DNA of 64,000 nt from Streptomyces sp. Edi4 (GTDB lineage: Bacteria; Actinomycetota; Actinomycetes; Streptomycetales; Streptomycetaceae). Made by a program: the position numbers and the translations under genes. Shown piece by piece: positions 36,417 through 45,188 of this stretch. The DNA is taken from assembly GCF_040253615.1 (NCBI RefSeq), contig NZ_JBEJGY010000004.1, positions 5,146,001-5,210,000 on the forward strand. The letters are read 5' to 3'. How positions within the stretch are numbered: position 1 is the first letter of the stretch; each line of letters opens with the position of its first letter. The notes beneath the pieces were generated by a model. That model saw only the letters and a program-made list of their open reading frames with translations. It did not search any database and was not told the DNA's origin.

Positions 36417-37040
36417 CTAGGCCCGCGGGGAGGGGGCGATCTCGCCGAGGGTGGCCGTGCTGTCGGGGCGCGACTTCATCTCGGAGGTGCAGCTGTAGCC
36501 GCGCGCCGGATCCCCGCCAGGCCCGCCGAGCAGGATCTGCTGGGCGTCAGGCGCGGCCGGGGTGTTCTCCGCGAACGTGCACACCACCTGCGAGAGCGCC
36601 CGGGCGGACAGGGCCTCGGGCTCGCGGCTCAGGCGCAGCGTGCCCGCCGGGTCGCCCGGGCGGGCCGCCGAGACGGTCAGCGGTCCCTTGAGGGCCGTGG
36701 TGTACCCGGCGTCCTTCTCCTCGCCCGACGCCGGGGCGATGAGCGCGTCGAGCAGCGCCTGCGCGAAACGGACCCGGTCGGCCGCGCCCTTGCTCTCGGG
36801 GATGCGTACCGAACGCTCGGCCGTGACCAGCTGGGCGCCGCACACCAGATACACCTGGACGGTGACGCCCTCGAACTGCGGGGTCAGCGCGTCCTGCGAC
36901 ACCGTGCACGCCACCCGCGACGGCGCGGGGCCCGCGTCGACGGGGACGGACGTGGGACGGATGCCGCAGCCGGACGCGGCCGCGCCCAGCGTCATGAGCC
37001 CGGCCAGCACGACGGCCGGCCGGTGAAGGGGTCCTCTCAC
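36417..37040 (-). CDS. GerMN-like lipoprotein of the afsQ locus
   Basis: A 207-aa lipoprotein (signal ending GAAASGC, Cys about 24). The mature domain, VQVYLVCGAQLVTAERSVRIPES...RFAQALLDALIAPASGEEKDAGYTTALKG, fits the GerMN-type fold. It is translationally coupled to the kinase gene by a 4-bp overlap (GTGA), which implies a joint function, perhaps as an extracytoplasmic input or modulator for the AfsQ2 sensor. In S. coelicolor the corresponding gene also follows afsQ2. Confidence 0.85.
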   Translation of the reverse strand: MRGPLHRPAVVLAGLMTLGAAASGCGIRPTSVPVDAGPAPSRVACTVSQDALTPQFEGVTVQVYLVCGAQLVTAERSVRIPESKGAADRVRFAQALLDALIAPASGEEKDAGYTTALKGPLTVSAARPGDPAGTLRLSREPEALSARALSQVVCTFAENTPAAPDAQQILLGGPGGDPARGYSCTSEMKSRPDSTATLGEIAPSPRA

Positions 37041-38542
37041 TGCGCCGCGTCTCCTTCCGGCGTCCGGGGGCCGGCGGGCGGCGTGGCGTCGATCGGCAGG
37101 CGCAGCACGAACACGGCGCCGCCCTCGGGGGAGTTGGTGGCGGTGATGTCGCCGCCGTGGATGTGCGCGTTCTCCATGGCGATGGACAAACCGAGCCCGC
37201 TGCCCTCCGAACGCGGCCGTGAGGCGCTGGCCTTGTAGAACCGGTCGAAGACGTGCGGCAGTACGTCCTCGGGGATGCCGGGCCCGTGGTCGCGTACCGC
37301 GATGACCAGCTCCTCGCCCTCCACCCGCACCGAGACCCGCACCGGGGACCCGCCGTGCTTGAGCGCGTTGCCGATCAGGTTGGCCAGGACCACGTCCAGG
37401 CGGCGCGGGTCGAGGCGGGCCATGATGCCGCGCTCCGCGTCCAGTTCGACGGCGTCGAGCCAGGCCCGGGCGTCGATGCACGCGGTGATCTGGTCGGCGA
37501 TGTCCACGTCGTCCAGGACCAGACGCGCGGTGCCCGCGTCGAAGCGGGTGACCTCCATCAGGTTCTCGACCAGGACGTTCAGGCGCCGCGTCTCGGAGAC
37601 CACGAGCCGCACGGCGGGCGCGATCATCGGGTCGAGGCTGTCCTCCTCCTCGTCGAGGACTTCGGCGACGGCCGTCAGCGCGGTCAGCGGCGTACGCAGC
37701 TCGTGCGACATGTCGGCGACGAAACGGCGGCTCGCCTCCTCGCGCGCGCTCATGTCGGTGACCTTCTTCTCCAAAGCCTCCGCCGTGCGGTTGAACGTCC
37801 TTGACAGATCGGCGAGTTCGTCCGTGCCGGACACTCGAAGCCGGGTGTCGAGCTTGCCCTCGCCCAGCCTGCGCGCCGCGTCCCCGAGGCGCCGTACCGG
37901 CCGCAGCACGGTGGTGGCGGCGGCCTGCGCGAGCAGCGCGGAGGCGAGCAGCGCGAGGAAGGTGGCGATGCCGAGCGACCAGGCCAGGGAGTTGAGGTCG
38001 CGCCGCTCCTGGTCCAGCGGGGCCAGCATGTAGCCGGTCGGCCCGGCGCCGATCACCTTGGTGCCGCCGACCAGGTAGGGATGGCCGTGCAGCGTGACGC
38101 GCTGCCAGAAGAGGTGGTACGGGTAGGCGTTGGTCTGGGTGACCTTCTGCTTCTTGGTGACCGCGTCCTGGAGCGAGGCGGGCACGTCATCGAGCGTGAA
38201 GACGTCCAGGTCGGACGCGCCCACGATCGGCTTGCCCGGGGCGCGCTCATCCACGAGGACCACGTTGTACCGGGAGTTGGAGCTGTCCGCCATCTGCTGG
38301 GCGGCGCTCTGGAGGTCGTGCTCGGCCGGCTGCAACGGCAAGGACGCCGCCCGGCTCTGCATGCCCTGGCGGAAGTCGTTGAGGGCCGCGTCCTGGGTGC
38401 GCACCAGCACGGCCTCGCGGTTGAGCCAGTACGCGATGCCGGAGGCGGAGACGGCGGCGGTGAGCGCGACGAGTGCGAACACGACGACGAGCCGCAGCCG
38501 CAGACTGGTCCAGCGCAGACCGGCGAGTACAGCTCGCTTCAC
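37037..38542 (-). CDS. afsQ2: two-component sensor histidine kinase AfsQ2
   Basis: A 501-aa membrane kinase. TM1 lies at about residues 17-37, an extracytoplasmic sensor region at about 45-185, TM2 at about 187-208, then HAMP, then the phosphoacceptor MSHELRTPL (His280). The ATPase domain has NALKHGG, DHGPGIP and GSGLGLSI. Its partner is AfsQ1, encoded 40 bp upstream. In S. coelicolor AfsQ1/Q2 affects antibiotic production and development on glutamate medium and represses nitrogen-assimilation genes. The start is GTG at 38542. Confidence 0.93.
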   Translation of the reverse strand: MKRAVLAGLRWTSLRLRLVVVFALVALTAAVSASGIAYWLNREAVLVRTQDAALNDFRQGMQSRAASLPLQPAEHDLQSAAQQMADSSNSRYNVVLVDERAPGKPIVGASDLDVFTLDDVPASLQDAVTKKQKVTQTNAYPYHLFWQRVTLHGHPYLVGGTKVIGAGPTGYMLAPLDQERRDLNSLAWSLGIATFLALLASALLAQAAATTVLRPVRRLGDAARRLGEGKLDTRLRVSGTDELADLSRTFNRTAEALEKKVTDMSAREEASRRFVADMSHELRTPLTALTAVAEVLDEEEDSLDPMIAPAVRLVVSETRRLNVLVENLMEVTRFDAGTARLVLDDVDIADQITACIDARAWLDAVELDAERGIMARLDPRRLDVVLANLIGNALKHGGSPVRVSVRVEGEELVIAVRDHGPGIPEDVLPHVFDRFYKASASRPRSEGSGLGLSIAMENAHIHGGDITATNSPEGGAVFVLRLPIDATPPAGPRTPEGDAAQ

Positions 38543-38582
38543 TTGCCCTGCTTCTGGGGGGTACGGGGACGGTGTGACAGGT

Positions 38583-39260
38583 TCACGAGGGGGTGTCCAG
38601 GCGGTAGCCCACGCCACGGACCGTACGGATCAGCGTCGGTGAGGACGGCACGTCCTCGACCTTGGCGCGCAGGCGCTGCACACAGGCGTCGACGAGCCGG
38701 GAATCGCCCAGGTAGTCGTGCTCCCACACGAGCCGCAGCAACTGCTGGCGGGAGAGCGCCTGTCCGGGACGGCGGCTCAGTTCGAGCAGCAACCGCAGTT
38801 CGGTGGGGGTGAGTTGCAGGTCCTCGCCGTTCTTGGTGACGGTCATCGCGGCCCGGTCGATCACCACGCTGCCGAACGCCGCCGAGTCGGTGGCCTCCCG
38901 CTCGCCGCGACGCAGCACCGCCCGGATCCGGGCGTCGAGCACCCGGCCCTGGACCGGCTTGACAACGTAGTCGTCGGCCCCGGATTCAAGGCCCACCACC
39001 ACATCGATGTCGTCGTTGCGCGCGGTCAGCAAAATGATCGGCAGCTGGTCGGTGCGCCGGATGCGGCGGCACACCTCGAAGCCGTCGATCCCGGGCAGCA
39101 TCACATCCAGCACGATCAGGTCCGGCCGCTGCTCGCGCAGCAGTTTCAGGCCGTCCTCTCCCGTCGCCGCGGTGGCCACACGGTGGCCCTGGCGTGACAG
39201 GGAGAGTTCGAGGGCCGTGCGGATGGCGTCGTCGTCCTCGATCAGCAACAGGAAAGGCAC
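38583..39260 (-). CDS. afsQ1: two-component response regulator AfsQ1
   Basis: A 225-aa OmpR/PhoB-family regulator. The receiver has the acidic pocket EDDD (residues 8-11), the phosphorylation site Asp52 (IVLDVMLPG) and LLTARND...KPV. The winged helix ends with LVDACVQRLRAKVE...IRTVRGVGYRL. GTG at 39260 gives the 225-aa length known for S. coelicolor AfsQ1; an ATG at 39269 would add three residues. It is followed by afsQ2 and the lipoprotein gene in one operon. An AfsQ1-type box lies upstream at 39342-39357. Confidence 0.95.
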   Translation of the reverse strand: MPFLLLIEDDDAIRTALELSLSRQGHRVATAATGEDGLKLLREQRPDLIVLDVMLPGIDGFEVCRRIRRTDQLPIILLTARNDDIDVVVGLESGADDYVVKPVQGRVLDARIRAVLRRGEREATDSAAFGSVVIDRAAMTVTKNGEDLQLTPTELRLLLELSRRPGQALSRQQLLRLVWEHDYLGDSRLVDACVQRLRAKVEDVPSSPTLIRTVRGVGYRLDTPS

Positions 39261-39341
39261 AGAGGTCATTCTGGCCCATGGGGGGAAGGAGTACGACCCC
39301 CGTCCTGCCCCCGGACCGCGCGGACGTGCGCCACGACGGCT

Positions 39342-39357
39342 GTGACGCCTCTGTGAC
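39342..39357. promoter_or_regulatory. AfsQ1 box GTGAC-N6-GTGAC
   Basis: GTGAC-GCCTCT-GTGAC in the gap between the divergent afsQ1 and sigQ genes matches the published AfsQ1 consensus GTnAC-N6-GTnAC exactly. It fits autoregulation and AfsQ1 control of sigQ. Confidence 0.8.
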
Positions 39358-39453
39358 AGTCGCAGGACAACCCCATGAAACTGCCCGGGCAGGCTCTTCC
39401 TCGTAACCGAGCACGCCGATGAAACACAGACTCCACCCGACGGGGGGCGCGAG

Positions 39454-40245
39454 ATGAAAGCACTGCACAGCACCAACTCCAGCGCAGTTGTGACGCGTCT
39501 CCACGACGTCGTACGGAGCACCGAGAAGTCCGGTGCCGCGAGCATGCGGGGGTGCGCTCGCGGCGCCGGGCGTCAGCACACGCCCTCCGCGCAGCAGGAC
39601 CCTCGCATGACGCTGCCCTACATGACGGTGGTGGAGGCCCCTTCGGTTCCGTCCGGGGGCGACGCGTGGCGAACCGGCGGAGAAGCGGCGTACCGGGAGG
39701 GCTCGGGGGAGCCGGCGAGCCTGTCGGAGGCGGAGTTCACCGCCTACGTCCAGGAGCGCCGCGCCTCCCTTTACGCCACCGCCTACCACCTGACCGGCGA
39801 CCGCTTCGAGGCCGAGGACCTGTTGCAGAGCGCGCTGTTCTCCACCTACCGGGCGTGGGACCGCATCAGCGACAAGGCGGCGGTCGGCGGCTATCTGCGC
39901 CGCACGATGACCAATCTGCACATCAGCGCCTGGCGGCGGCGCAAGCTGAACGAGTACCCGACCGAGGAACTGCCGGAGACGGCGGGCGACACGGACGCGA
40001 TGCGCGGCACCGAACTGCGCGCCGTGCTCTGGCAGGCGCTGGCCCGCCTTCCCGAGACGCAGCGCACGATGCTGGTCCTGCGCTACTACGAGGGCCGCAC
40101 CGACCCGGAGATCGCGGACATACTCAACATCAGTGTCGGCACGGTGAAGTCAAGCATCTGGCGCTCGCTGCGCCGGCTGCGCGAGGACGACGTCCTCAGC
40201 TTCGGCCGTGACGAGGAGGAGTCCTTCGGCGAGCTGGTGGCCTGA
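39454..40245 (+). CDS. sigQ: ECF sigma factor SigQ (SigE-type)
   Basis: A 263-aa ECF sigma factor with a ~90-residue N-terminal extension of low complexity. Region 2 follows (RASLYATAYHLTGDRFEAEDLLQSALFSTYRAWDRI), then region 4 (LARLPETQRTMLVLRYYEGRTDPEIADILNISVGTVKSSIWRSLRRLR). Position, divergent from afsQ1, identifies it as SigQ, which in S. coelicolor antagonises AfsQ1/Q2 effects. The ATG at 39454 has GGGGGGCGCGAG. A C-terminal acidic tail ends the protein. A strong hairpin follows at 40316. Confidence 0.92.
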   Translation: MKALHSTNSSAVVTRLHDVVRSTEKSGAASMRGCARGAGRQHTPSAQQDPRMTLPYMTVVEAPSVPSGGDAWRTGGEAAYREGSGEPASLSEAEFTAYVQERRASLYATAYHLTGDRFEAEDLLQSALFSTYRAWDRISDKAAVGGYLRRTMTNLHISAWRRRKLNEYPTEELPETAGDTDAMRGTELRAVLWQALARLPETQRTMLVLRYYEGRTDPEIADILNISVGTVKSSIWRSLRRLREDDVLSFGRDEEESFGELVA

Positions 40246-40315
40246 AGGTCCGGGGGAGGGGAAAGGGAAACGGGGGTCCACGGGGGACACGGGGACCCCC
40301 GGGGGGATCGGGGGG

Positions 40316-40342
40316 AGCGGCGGGGCCATCGGCCCCGCCGCT
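40316..40342 (+). terminator. 12-bp stem terminator after sigQ
   Basis: AGCGGCGGGGCC-ATC-GGCCCCGCCGCT, a perfect inverted repeat between convergent sigQ and the uridine-kinase-like gene; it could serve both. A G-run-rich stretch (40250-40315) precedes it. Confidence 0.8.
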
Positions 40343-40369
40343 CTGTTGTGTGCCGCCCGCCGGGCCCGC

Positions 40370-40999
40370 TCAGGCCGCCGCGGCCGTACGGGAGCGGCCC
40401 GCCGCCGCGCCCGCGATGCGGCCAAGTGCCTCCTGCTTGCCGCAGGGGTGCGCGCCCAGGGCCGACTGGCGGGCCACGATCGCGCGCTCGGACCGCATCA
40501 GACGCCAGCCGCGGCGCAGCAGGAACGCCACCGACTTGCGGCCCTCGCGCAGATCACGAAGGAGGCGCCGGCGGAAGGTGGTGCTCGGCCGCCCGCGCAG
40601 GCAGATCGCGTCGGCCAGGACACCGAGCTCCTGGCAGCGGGTCACGATGTCGGCGGCGAAGATGCCCTCCGCGATGAACAGCGGGGTGCGCTCGATGGCG
40701 AGCGTGGTGGTGCCGGTGATGGAGCTCGTCGCGATCGAGTAGAGCGGCACCGAGGTGCGGCCCGTGCGGCACAGCTCCACGATGGCGTCCACCGCCGCGT
40801 CGGCGTCCCAGGACAGCGGGGAGTCCCAGTCGATGTCCGAACTGCCCGCCACCACCGGCAGGGTCGGGTCGTCACCTTCTTTGTAGAAGTCGTCCAGGCG
40901 CAGCACGGGCAGGTCCGTGTGGGCGGCGAGGGACGACTTGCCGGAGCCGGAGGGCCCCGAGAGGAGGACGACGCGCGTCGCCACGGCAGAAGAGCTCAC
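40370..40999 (-). CDS. uridine kinase-like P-loop kinase
   Basis: A 209-aa P-loop protein: Walker A GPSGSGKSS near residue 15, VLRLDDFYKEGDDPTLP as in uridine/cytidine kinases, DIDWDSPLSWDADA, PLFIAEGIFAADI and a basic lid region RRLLRDLREGRKS. It probably phosphorylates uridine or a related nucleoside, which suits the nearby salvage genes. The start is assigned to GTG at 40999 (start of the P-loop strand); longer forms from ATG 41068 are possible. No copy of the nucleoside palindrome is seen upstream. Confidence 0.82.
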   Translation of the reverse strand: MSSSAVATRVVLLSGPSGSGKSSLAAHTDLPVLRLDDFYKEGDDPTLPVVAGSSDIDWDSPLSWDADAAVDAIVELCRTGRTSVPLYSIATSSITGTTTLAIERTPLFIAEGIFAADIVTRCQELGVLADAICLRGRPSTTFRRRLLRDLREGRKSVAFLLRRGWRLMRSERAIVARQSALGAHPCGKQEALGRIAGAAAGRSRTAAAA

Positions 41000-41132
41000 G
41001 GGACACCAGTGTGGGCCATGCACCCGGGAGTGGGATCCATCGGGGAGGCCGGTGGTATCGAGCATCACATCTCAACTACGCTTCGTGTTCGCCTGATTAC
41101 GCTTCGAACGCTACGAGAGTGAGTGGGAACCC

Positions 41133-41543
41133 ATGGCACATCACGAGGCCCCCGGCGTCGCCGGCACCCGGCGTCACAGGGCGCTGCTGCGCGCCGGGCT
41201 CACCGTCACCGCCGCCGGTGTGGCCCTCGTGGGCGCCGGCCAGGCCGCCCAGGCCCTGCCGATGCCCGCGCCCGCCCTCGGCCGCGACGCGGGCGCCGAC
41301 GACCTCACGGCCGCGGCCCAGGGCCTGACCGGCGCGGTCGGCCACACCGTCGGCCCCGTGGCGGGCCTGCGGCTCGACCCGCTGGCCAACACCGGCGTCG
41401 ACCCGCTGACCAATGGAGTGGGCACCCAGATCGCCGACTTCAAGCCTGTCTCGACGACCTCGGCCACCGGCGTCCTCACGAGCGGCGCCGCCCTCAAGGA
41501 CCTGCCCGTGGTGGACACGGCGGTCGGCGCGCTCCCGCGCTGA
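41133..41543 (+). CDS. small secreted protein
   Basis: A 136-aa exported protein. After a basic n-region (HEAPGVAGTRRHRALLRAG) comes a hydrophobic core and an AQA-type cleavage site. The mature part is rich in Gly, Ala, Leu, Asp and Thr without cysteines (VGPVAGLRLDPLANTGVDPLTNGVGTQIADFKPVSTT). Unknown role. It has GAGTGAGTGGG before the ATG. Convergent with the deoC operon and separated from it by a strong two-way terminator. Confidence 0.75.
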   Translation: MAHHEAPGVAGTRRHRALLRAGLTVTAAGVALVGAGQAAQALPMPAPALGRDAGADDLTAAAQGLTGAVGHTVGPVAGLRLDPLANTGVDPLTNGVGTQIADFKPVSTTSATGVLTSGAALKDLPVVDTAVGALPR

Positions 41544-41595
41544 CGGACACGGGGAACGTACGGGGGAGATGCGGGGAAGCCACGGGAGGGCGCGA

Positions 41596-41627
41596 GAAGG
41601 GCCCCGCCGGCGCCGGCGGGGCCCTTC
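41596..41627. terminator. 15-bp stem bidirectional terminator
   Basis: GAAGGGCCCCGCCGG and its exact complement around a central CG, between convergent genes ending at 41543 and 41656. It is flanked by a short T run on the reverse strand. Confidence 0.85.
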
Positions 41628-41655
41628 CGTGTGACGTGCGCGAGGACGCGCCGGC

Positions 41656-42570
41656 TCAGTACGCCGAGCCGGACGCGCCGAGCGAACCCGTCGGATGCCA
41701 GACCGTCTTGGTCTCCAGGAACGCGGTGAGGCGGCCGGTGCCCGGGTCCGCGGTGAAGTCCACGGGGCCCGGGCGCAGCACGCGCTTGAGGTTGTCCGCC
41801 GCCGCGATCTCCAGGTCGCGCGCGAGATCGGCGTCCGCGCCCGTCAGGTCGATGGCGTTGACGTCCTGGTGCGCGGCCAGCGGCGCCGCGATCTCCGCCG
41901 TGCGGCCGGACAGGACGTTGACCACGCCGCCGGGCAGGTCGGACGTGGCCAGCACCTCGCCGAGCGAGAGCGCCGGGAGCGGCGCCTTCTCGGAGGCGAT
42001 GACGACCGCGGTGTTGCCGGTCGCGATGACCGGCGCGATCACCGAGACCAGGCCGAGGAAGGACGACTCCTGGGGGGCCAGGACCGCCACAACGCCGGTC
42101 GGCTCGGGGGTGGAGAGGTTGAAGAAGGGGCCCGCGACCGGGTTGGCCCCGCCCACGACCTGACCGATCTTGTCGGTCCAGCCCGCGTACCAGACCCAGC
42201 GGTCGATCGCCGCGTCCACGACGGCGGCGGCCTTGTGCTTGGAGATGCCCTCGGCGTCGGCGACCTCCCGCACGAACTGGCCTCTGCGGCCCTCCAGCAT
42301 CTCCGCGACGCGGTAGAGGATCTGGCCGCGGTTGTACGCGGTCGCGCCCGACCAGCCGCCGAACGCCTTGCGGGCGGCGACGACCGCGTCCCGCGCGTCC
42401 TTGCGGGAGGACAGGGGAGCGTTGGCCAGCCACGTGCCCTTGCTGTCGACCACTTCGTACACCCGGCCGCTCTCGGAACGCGGGAACTTCCCGCCCACGT
42501 ACAGCTTGTAGGTCTTGAAGACGCTCAGCCGCGTCGGCTCGCTCTTCTGGCTCTTGTCAACGGTGCTCAT
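41656..42570 (-). CDS. half-length aldehyde dehydrogenase-family protein lacking the catalytic domain
   Basis: A 304-aa protein matching only the NAD-binding N-terminal part of aldehyde dehydrogenases (YKLYVGGKFPRSESGRVYEV, ANPVAGPFFNL, GVVAVLAPQESSFLGLVSVIAPVIATGNTAVV, LPGGVVNVLSGR). The catalytic Cys-containing domain is absent; the protein ends with a unique TVWHPTGSLGASGSAY tail. It begins directly after the full-length dehydrogenase (TAAATG). The pair recalls eukaryotic/bacterial ALDH16, where one active and one inactive ALDH unit are joined. It may be a structural partner subunit. Third gene of the deoC operon. Confidence 0.8.
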   Translation of the reverse strand: MSTVDKSQKSEPTRLSVFKTYKLYVGGKFPRSESGRVYEVVDSKGTWLANAPLSSRKDARDAVVAARKAFGGWSGATAYNRGQILYRVAEMLEGRRGQFVREVADAEGISKHKAAAVVDAAIDRWVWYAGWTDKIGQVVGGANPVAGPFFNLSTPEPTGVVAVLAPQESSFLGLVSVIAPVIATGNTAVVIASEKAPLPALSLGEVLATSDLPGGVVNVLSGRTAEIAAPLAAHQDVNAIDLTGADADLARDLEIAAADNLKRVLRPGPVDFTADPGTGRLTAFLETKTVWHPTGSLGASGSAY

Positions 42571-44043
42571 TTAGCGCTCACCCTCCGGGCTCGACGGGGC
42601 GAGGTAGCCCTCCAGGCCGTGCCGGCCGCCCTCGCGGCCGAAGCCCGACTCCTTGTAGCCGCCGAACGGCGAGGTCGGGTCGAACTTGTTGAACGTGTTG
42701 GCCCACACCACGCCGGCGCGGAGCTTGCCCGCGACCGCGAGGATGCGCGAGCCCTTCTCCGTCCAGATGCCGGCGGAGAGGCCGTACTGGCTGTTGTTGG
42801 CCTTGGCGACGGCCTCGTCGGGGGTGCGGAAGCTCAGCACCGAGAGGACCGGGCCGAAGATCTCGTCACGGGCGATGGTGTGCGCCTGGGTGACGTTGGT
42901 GAACAGCGTCGGCGCGAACCAGTAACCAGCCGACGGCAGTTCGCACGGGGCACTCCAGCGCTCGGCGCCCTCGGCCTCGCCGGTCGCGGTGAGCGCGGTG
43001 ATACGGGCGAGCTGCTCGGCGGAGTTGATCGCGCCGATGTCGGTGTTCTTGTCCAGCGGGTCGCCCAGGCGCAGCGTGGACAGGCGGCGCTTGAGCGAGT
43101 CCAGGAGCTCGTCCTGGATCGACTCCTGCACCAGCAGGCGCGAGCCCGCGCAGCAGACCTGGCCCTGGTTGAAGAAGATGCCGGTGACGATGCCCTCGAC
43201 GGCCTGGTCGATGGGGGCGTCGTCGAAGACGATGTTGGCGCCCTTGCCGCCCAGCTCCAGGGTGACCTTCTTGTCGGTGCCCGCGACGGAACGCGCGATG
43301 GCCTTGCCGACGTTGGTCGAGCCGGTGAAGGCGACCTTGTTCACGTCCGGGTGCTCGACCAGGGCCGCGCCCGCGTCGCCGTAACCGGTGAGGATGTTGA
43401 CGACGCCCTTGGGCAGGCCCGCCTGGCGGCAGATGTCGGCGAAGAAGAGCGCGGAGAGCGGGGTGGTCTCGGCGGGCTTCAGGACGACCGTGTTGCCGGT
43501 GGCGAGCGCCGGGGCGATCTTCCAGGCCAGCATCAGGAGCGGGAAGTTCCACGGGATGACCTGGCCGGCCACGCCGAGGGGGCGCGGGTTCGCACCGAAC
43601 CCGGCGTGGTCGAGCTTGTCGGCCCAGCCCGCGTAGTAGAAGAAGTGCGCGGCGACCAGCGGGAGGTCCGCGTCGCGGGTCTCCCTGATCGGCTTTCCGT
43701 TGTCCAGGGTCTCCAGGACGGCCAGCTCGCGGCTGCGCTCCTGGATGATCCGGGCGATGCGGAACAGGTACTTGGCGCGCTCGGAGCCGGGCAGCGCCGA
43801 CCACTTCACGAACGCCTTGCGGGCGGCCTTGACGGCCCGGTCCACGTCCTCGGCGCCGGCCCGGGCGACCTCGGACAGGACCTCCTCGGTGGAGGGCGAG
43901 ACGGTCTTGAAGACCTTGCCGTCGGCTGCCTCGGTGAACTCGCCGTCGATGAACAGGCCGTAGGACGGCGCGATGTCGACGACCGAGCGGGACTCGGGAG
44001 CGGGCGCGTAGTCGAACGCGGCCTTCTGCTTTTCCATTGCCAT
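42571..44043 (-). CDS. aldehyde dehydrogenase
   Basis: A 490-aa NAD(P)-dependent aldehyde dehydrogenase. The active site is complete: VIPWNFPLLMLAWKIAPALATGNTVVLKPAE (Asn), LELGGKGAN (Glu) and FNQGQVCCAG (Cys). As second gene of the deoC operon, 5 bp after deoC, it most likely oxidises the acetaldehyde released by DeoC, giving acetate or feeding acetyl-CoA formation. The ATG at 44043 is used (GGTGG upstream); another ATG lies two codons in. Confidence 0.92.
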   Translation of the reverse strand: MAMEKQKAAFDYAPAPESRSVVDIAPSYGLFIDGEFTEAADGKVFKTVSPSTEEVLSEVARAGAEDVDRAVKAARKAFVKWSALPGSERAKYLFRIARIIQERSRELAVLETLDNGKPIRETRDADLPLVAAHFFYYAGWADKLDHAGFGANPRPLGVAGQVIPWNFPLLMLAWKIAPALATGNTVVLKPAETTPLSALFFADICRQAGLPKGVVNILTGYGDAGAALVEHPDVNKVAFTGSTNVGKAIARSVAGTDKKVTLELGGKGANIVFDDAPIDQAVEGIVTGIFFNQGQVCCAGSRLLVQESIQDELLDSLKRRLSTLRLGDPLDKNTDIGAINSAEQLARITALTATGEAEGAERWSAPCELPSAGYWFAPTLFTNVTQAHTIARDEIFGPVLSVLSFRTPDEAVAKANNSQYGLSAGIWTEKGSRILAVAGKLRAGVVWANTFNKFDPTSPFGGYKESGFGREGGRHGLEGYLAPSSPEGER

Positions 44044-44048
44044 GGTGA

Positions 44049-45005
44049 TCAGTCCACCGTCACGTAGTCGGGGCCGGAGTAACGGCCGGTCGCCAGCTTC
44101 TGACGCTGCATCAGGAGGTCGTTGAGCAGCGAGGAGGCGCCGAAGCGGAACCAGTGGTTGTCCAGCCAGCCCTCGCCCACGGTCTCGTTGACCAGGACCA
44201 GGAACTTGATGGCTTCCTTGGTGTTGCGGATGCCGCCGGCCGGCTTCACGCCGACCTGGGTGCCGGTCTGGGCGCGGAAGTCGCGTACGGCTTCGAGCAG
44301 GACCAGGGTGTTGGCGGGGGTGGCGTTGACGGCGACCTTGCCCGTCGACGTCTTGATGAAGTCGGCGCCGGCCATCATGCCGAGCCAGCTGGCGCGGCGG
44401 ATGTTGTCGTACGTCGACAGCTCGCCGGTCTCGAAGATGACCTTGAGGCGGGCCTTGTCGCCGCACTCGGCGCGGACGGCCGCGATCTCCTCGTAGACCT
44501 TGAGGTAGTGACCGGCCAGGAACGCGCCCCGGTCGATCACCATGTCGATCTCGTCGGCGCCGGCCGCGATCGCGTCCCGTACGTCGGCGAGCTTGACCGC
44601 CAGCGCGGCGCGGCCCGCCGGGAAGGCGGTGGCGACGGACGCGACCTTGACGTCCGAGCCCTTCAGCACCTCCTTGGCGGTCGCCACCATGTCCGGGTAC
44701 ACACAGACGGCGGCGGTGTGCGGGGTGGTGCGGTCGGTCGGGTCGGGGTTGACGGCCTTGGCGGCGAGCGCCCGGACCTTGCCCGGGGTGTCCGCGCCTT
44801 CCAGCGTCGTCAGGTCGATCATCGAAATGGCCAGGTCGATGGCGTAGGCCTTGGCCGAGGTCTTGATCGAGCGGGTGCCGAGGGACGCGGCACGCGCTTC
44901 CAGGCCCACCGGGTCGATGCCGGGGAGCCCGTGGAGGAAGCGACGCAGCGCGCCGTCGGACGCGGTCGCGTCGGCGAGGGCAGCAGAAGGTGCATTGGTG
45001 GGCAT
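44049..45005 (-). CDS. deoC: deoxyribose-phosphate aldolase
   Basis: A 318-aa class I aldolase splitting 2-deoxyribose-5-phosphate to glyceraldehyde-3-phosphate and acetaldehyde. Motifs are VCVYPDMV, VASVATAFPAG, ADEIDMVIDRGAFL, LKVIFETGEL, the Schiff-base Lys in ADFIKTSTGK, and VKPAGGIR. It is longer than the E. coli enzyme (about 259 aa) because of an N-terminal ~60-residue extension, usual in actinomycetes. The ATG at 45005 is 18 nt after the palindrome. It leads an operon with two aldehyde dehydrogenase genes. Confidence 0.94.
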   Translation of the reverse strand: MPTNAPSAALADATASDGALRRFLHGLPGIDPVGLEARAASLGTRSIKTSAKAYAIDLAISMIDLTTLEGADTPGKVRALAAKAVNPDPTDRTTPHTAAVCVYPDMVATAKEVLKGSDVKVASVATAFPAGRAALAVKLADVRDAIAAGADEIDMVIDRGAFLAGHYLKVYEEIAAVRAECGDKARLKVIFETGELSTYDNIRRASWLGMMAGADFIKTSTGKVAVNATPANTLVLLEAVRDFRAQTGTQVGVKPAGGIRNTKEAIKFLVLVNETVGEGWLDNHWFRFGASSLLNDLLMQRQKLATGRYSGPDYVTVD

Positions 45006-45023
45006 GGTCACCAGATGAGCATA

Positions 45024-45037
45024 TCTACGCGCGTAGC
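45024..45037. promoter_or_regulatory. nucleoside-regulon palindrome upstream of deoC
   Basis: TCTACGCGCGTAGC (forward strand), one mismatch from the palindrome. On the deoC strand the right arm runs into TAGATA, a possible -10, giving a leader of only about 10 nt. The site would cover the -10 region. Confidence 0.75.
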
Positions 45038-45188
45038 TTCCTGTACAGCCCTCCGGGCGCAGGTGGCTGCCGGTGAGGCCTGTCACACGCCCGTGACACG
45101 GGGCGGACGCTTCTCGCACAGCTGCTCCATAAGTTTCTTCTTGCAGCCCCGCCCAGCCTCAGCGGCCCCACCCGGCAGAGGAGGCGGC

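Noticed and set aside
37036-38617. Long opposite-strand frames across afsQ2, pccB, accA2 and deoC genes
   Set aside because: They mirror codon-position GC bias of the true genes and show no conserved motifs.
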